64,000 bases of DNA from Scolanthus callimorphus (Eukaryota; Cnidaria; Anthozoa; Actiniaria; Edwardsiidae). The translations under genes were made by a program, and so were the position numbers. The notes below the pieces were generated by a model that made no database searches, had not been told where the DNA came from, and saw nothing but the letters and a program-made list of their open reading frames with translations. Of this stretch, positions 52,828 to 58,800 are shown in pieces (position 1 is the first letter of the stretch; each line of letters begins with the position of its first letter). The stretch spans positions 30,595,459-30,659,458 of the forward strand of contig CM066919.1 of NCBI GenBank assembly GCA_033964015.1, in the 5' to 3' direction.

Positions 52828-55800
52828 CCAAGGGGGGGGGGGGTCCAAGGGTCGCATCAGAACAATGAGGATTTCATTGTGATACCCAGACCACTCGCTG
52901 ACAAGCTCTCCTTATATTACCCGTATCAATCTATGAAAGAGTGTAGATGAAACGGGACCCCCCTTCCCTGGATCCGCGGGCATTTATTTATTTATCAAGC
53001 TTTACCAAAGTTACAGTAGAGAGGAAATGAAATCGTCGGGTATCACAATAGCTTTCGCTGTTAAACCTATTTCAAAATCAAAAAAGGTTATATCCTGTAG
53101 TACCGCATTACTATTCTGTTCTAGCCTGTAGTGTATATACGTCTCTTCGAAGGGGCAATATTAAAAAAGCAAAAAGCACAAAGAAACAATAAACATTTGT
53201 TGCTAAAAAACACAGGAAATTTCTGCAAAAACCAACCATGGGAAAACCTGAATTTCCCAACGTAGAAGAATGGGAAGTGTTCGGATTACCGTGGCTGTCC
53301 ATATGTGAATTCCGAACACTAACACGCGTATGCTTTGGGAAATTCAGGTTTCCAATGGACGAGTTCCTGCAAAAAGTTCCCGCCGTATGAAAAGACACTT
53401 TTCTGACGGCTGATTTGTACTCTTATTAATGGGACTCTTGGCTAGGCTCAAATTCTCACCTGGCCATCTCCCCCTCCCACATCCACAAGGAACGAACCTG
53501 GCTCTAACCAGAGCTCCACCGCAAGCTGAAAAGCAAGTAGATGGTTAATCATTTTGTACCTTTGACAATTATACAATTATTCGATGACTACGGAGATATA
53601 TCCCAAATTAGCACAGCTCTTATATTAGGGATTTCTAATCTTGAGTACATTAGCCTTTTTGTTGTGTTGCTTGGATCTGTATGATTTATGTTTTTCTTTT
53701 GCCCTCATATTCAATGTTTGCCACTTTCCTTCACTTATGTATTGGTTTCTTTATAACATTGTAGATTCATAGACAAAATTGCTGATACCCATTGCTCTCT
53801 TTTTGCTTAAAAATTGCTGTTATTGTTCGTTCTTTGTGTGCATATTTAATTTTACTGATCTGCCACGATTAGCTAAGCTATTGGCGGATCAGTTCATGTG
53901 TAATAATAATAAGGCCCATCACCAACCGAGAGCCTTTGCGGACTCTTAGCCAATCAGAGCACCCGAAAAACAATGGATCAATTTGAAAAACAAAAGAAAA
54001 CGGGGCGCAAAGGCTCTAGGTTGGTGACGGCCTTAAATAATTGCAATAAACAGTCTAAAGTCTGTACCTGCGAGAAAAGGATTCCGATGCTCTTGTAAAG
54101 GGAGTTAATAGTGCTTTTACGAATGCGTGTGGGGTGCCTGTGGTTTTTTTCAATCTCATCCCCAGGACCCCAAGTTCTGTCGACTTTTCCTGATTTTTTT
54201 CCCGACAAGCTATTCAAAGGCAAAATACTTACAGACTTTTCAAATAAGTAAGGGGGGTTTTCCTAATAAGGAAGTCTTGTAACGCGGGCAGTTTTTGGCG
54301 AAATTTTCTTGACATGCAGAGACAGTGTGGGATACCTGTGGTCGAGTAGCGTATATGGTAATGCTATTTAGGTGCACTGTAGAGTGTAGGACACCTGTGT
54401 TGCTATCATAACTTACTAAGGCCTATTGCTCTGGCGACATTGCTGGTGACGTGATCCAACTCGGAGTATTCCGACAAGAACGTGCCACGGTTGCCGGCGC
54501 GATACGCTTAAGCACCCTTAAGTCTAATCGCTCTCGTCTACTGCCACAGCGAACCGCTTGATTCCCTTTCTGCTCAGCCTTCTAGAAACACGAATAGCTC
54601 TTTGTCCAACTTTAGAGCCGGACACAACAAGAACCGCTTTACTGCGACGGCTCCTGCCCTAAGCAAACGGCCAGCAAATCCCAAAGCTTTTGCCAAATTA
54701 CATCGCCGAGATCGTGGGTAATGGACAGCCCCATTTAGCCTTGTGAACAAACGCTGGTTGCTGGTATAACTTCCAAGACCAAAGATGAGTTTTGGTGCGT
54801 CACCACAAACCACTAAAGCCACGCGGGTGTCGCGCCTGGATACGATAATCTGGCTTGTCGTGGCTTGCACAAAGTCGACCGTGAATCGAAAGTTCCTCAC
54901 TCCTGTTTGTGCAACAAACCTCGATCCATCCAGCACAATTACCAAATCAAGAGTCGCTTTAACAGCTGCGAAAAAGAAACACAGTTTGATGAATTTGATG
55001 TCACGAGAAGTTCCGTGTTCAAAGCACTCAAAACATCCATCTGATCTCACCTCGCGGTGCGCAAGGGATTGTTTGTCAAAACGAAACGTTTCCAGGTCTC
55101 TAGCGAGAGATTTTCGCAGTTTTGTGGAGCAGAATCTAGATTTAGTCAACCTACAGGTCAAACCCTAGACTACTTGCAGTCCCTTCTTTGGCGAACGTCC
55201 GTAAATCGAGAGCAAGTCCTACAATCAAATGGAACACTTTGCCGAGAGAACACGCCCTCCCTGCCGTAGCAACGTCCCCCAAGCCCTCCTTCAATTTTGC
55301 AACAAGTGTCCAGGATATAAGTTAAAGTAGATCTAGGCATTGGTAACAGGTTGTCACGAAAGAAAGCTAGGTGTCGACATTGCAGTTGTAGACCTCATTG
55401 AAGTTTCGACAAAGAAGCGCGCTGCTCTCTAGTCAAAGCCAGTTTACATCTGACATATTTTCTGAGTAGATGGAAAAGTTCTTATGCTCAATTGCAATAT
55501 TTTAGAATCTGCTTGAAACGCTTGGCGATGCATCAGAATCGTTCTGGATGTCTAACTTGGGAGCGACAAAATCATCTGGATGGTATAGATGGAGCTTCTA
55601 CAGGGCGTTCCCTTCGAGACGTGTCCCATTTGCCAAGGAAGAGTAAGGCTTCACATCGCCCAGCAGATAACAATAGGCCTGTTGCCTTAGAGGTCATGTG
55701 ACCCAGTCACCCTTAAAATGAGCAGCTGAATCCAAATGATTCTCAGAAATGAAAAGGTGATTTTAGTAAAAGCCAGAGTTTCAACTCTCTACGATGCATA

Positions 55801-58800
55801 CTATACGCAAAAAGAGAGAGCAAAAATAAAACTGCTTATTGTAATTAGAGTTTGTATAACTGGAGAGCCTGGCTTGCAATCCGGCCATACAAACCGTATT
55901 AAAAAGCAACGTTTATGTTTGATCCCATTCTTTGACTTTGCATTGTAGCTTGCTGAAATTTTGGGCTTTTTACTAAAATCAATATTCATTTTCATTTCTT
56001 AGCACCATTTGCGCGAAGCTGCTCATTTTAAGGGTGACAGGGTCACGTGACGTCTAGTGCAAAAGGCCTATTGCCGTTTTTAAGCTTGCAATGATCCCTT
56101 CCCTCTCCCGATCTAAGCATAATACGACATCCAACGCATGCAAACACTTAGCCTGCTTGCAGGCGGTACTGGGTTTTTTATCGCGGAAAACCCGGTCCGA
56201 TTGCTGTTCGGGCGCCATCTTGGAATTTTGAGGCGAGCGACTCACCCTTATTTGGTCTTGGAACTGAAAAGAGGAAGAAAAAAACAAAGTGTCAGCTCAT
56301 GAACACAAGGACACACTTGACATGGACACTTGGAGTGGCTATTTAACAGAGCCTGGGACGACTAATTGTTTAGTATAGTTACTCATATAGTGACTTCATT
56401 TGCGTTTAGGGTTATTTTTTAGTTTCTCGTAGTGAAGTGCGCGCGCGATCCCCAATGCTTTCAATGTTATATTCACCTATAAGTGAATATAGCTAGCAAA
56501 ATATGACGAACTTCTCGACCAATCAGCGCACGGAATCGCTTGAGTAATATACTAAAGTTTATATCGAATATTGTTTCCTCAATATTAAACCCTTTTCTCA
56601 GTTTCTTTATCCAATATATCATTAAATACCATCTTAAATGCCACAATATCCAAGAGTTCAACTCTGTATTTAAATTTGTTATCATAACGTATTCCATACC
56701 GAAAGACTTCTAGATCTTGAATGTTTGTGGATTAATAGGTTAAAATCGTATGAGCCATTGGGGCTTAATAGGGTGGATCCCTGTGGTTTGCCCACAGGGA
56801 TCCCAGGACCGGTTTCTTTACGCTCTTGTCTACGGTTTATATGCCTAATCCGGAACAAGTCATTCCTTTGTAGCCAAATAGAGGGCTATAGCAGGAGAAC
56901 GAAAGCGACTTTTCGCAAATAGGCAAAACAAAAAAGGGCTGATGCATGTTATAGAGCGGATTTCACATGACTGTCGTGAAAACAATTGCAATTGAGCAAT
57001 CACTAGCCAATCAGAATCGAGAGAAATCACACTTGCTCCTAAATGGCTTTTCTCTCAGCCAATCACAAGCCGAACCAATTACTAAGTAATTACGCAATTG
57101 CATTTACTAAAGAATTGATTGGCTGAGAAAAACGAGTAGCCAATGAGAACGCAAAGCAATCGCAATTACATAACAAGGGTTGACAGTCATGTGAAATCCG
57201 CTCTATCTTATCTCACCGTTATTGGCAATTGGTAGACGAACTCGGGCTGAAAGATATGTTTACAGTTGTCAGGCGAGGTTGCAAACCTTTTCGTAATAAA
57301 TGGGTGGGTGTAATTTGTATGGGGGACCTGTGGTAAGTACGACAGGGAATTCGATTAAAAACGAGATTACTCAATTTGAAAACTCTTGAACGCACTTTTG
57401 TAATGTTTTCCTTTGAGAATTCACTGGAAATCGTAGTATTTTCTATTGAATTTTGAACAAAATGTTGTGTGTTGGTCAATGAGTTGAGTAACCACAAGTG
57501 ACGTACAACAGTAAACACAATAGACCTTTTTCCAAAATGGCCGCCGAAATTTCAAACCGATTTTTGTTAAAAATGAACACCAGCACTAGAACACAAATCA
57601 TCACTTTAGTAAAACTACAAAATTTCGCTGCATTATATCCAATATCTTCCGAGAAAACGAACGTTGAAAATTTGAAATTTACAGACGTTTGTATGACTGG
57701 GGGTATGCGTCATACCCTCAGTCATACAAATCTCTGTAAAATTTTCAATTTTCAGACGCTGCTTTCTCAGCCGACATCGGATTTGGCATAACGAAAATTT
57801 AAGGTATTACTAATGTGAGGATACTCTTTCTAGTGCCAGTATTGATTTTCAGTCAGTTTAATTTTAAGACATGTGAATTTGCGGCGGCCATTTTGGAAAA
57901 AGGTCTATTCCAAGGTACTTGTCCAGCGACTGTCCCTGCGCCATGCCGACATTTAAGGTTTTACAAAACGTCAACAAGCCACCGAGTCACTCAAACATGG
58001 GTGTTATATCGGAGGGACATCCGATTTGCATTTCGATGTAACTTCAAACATTGAAAACTGTTCATCCCAACAAGATTTCAAAAACTCTTTGTTGCAATCC
58101 GTTTCTATCGGCTCTGTAATAGGTCCATAAAGCCTACAATCATGATCGCTTTTTAGTTAAAGGCCTATTTAGACCTAGACTCGTATTTTGGCTATCCATC
58201 AGTTATTTGAATGTTCTTTTACATCACCAAAAGTGTGCTAAAATCATGACAACGCTCCTTTAATACTCACGGCAAGGGACGCAACGCTGGATACTCAGCC
58301 TTTTAGTTCGGGGCGGCGAGTCCGATAAACCATCATCCTCTGACCAGTAGTTACCGCTGGCGTCATCCGCATCAGACTCCTCCGAGTCTGCAGTCTCTGG
58401 TTCAGCGGAGTCCTCCTTTACATCCTGATGAATTGACAAGAGAAAGTTAATATCTGGTGGCCTAGAAAAAGAAAAAATCTCCATCACCTCGTCAGAAACG
58501 TAACTTTTTCAAACTTGAACGCGAAAGTGTTGGCGGACCACACTCAAATGCAATTTAGTAGCGATAACCAGTCTAGAAAACGGTATTTATTTTACCTTGT
58601 CGTCTTTGGGGGAGGACTTTATAGCATCAAGGTCATTTGACACGTCTGAAGCAGCGCCGAGGATTTCTTGCTTGACGTGAGGTTTGACGGCCGCGACCTG
58701 TAACAAGAGGTACAACACTAATTACTAACAAGATAAAGACGCAAATGCAATCGCGAATTCCATTTCAAAGCACAATACAAAATAGGCAAAAAAACGAAAA

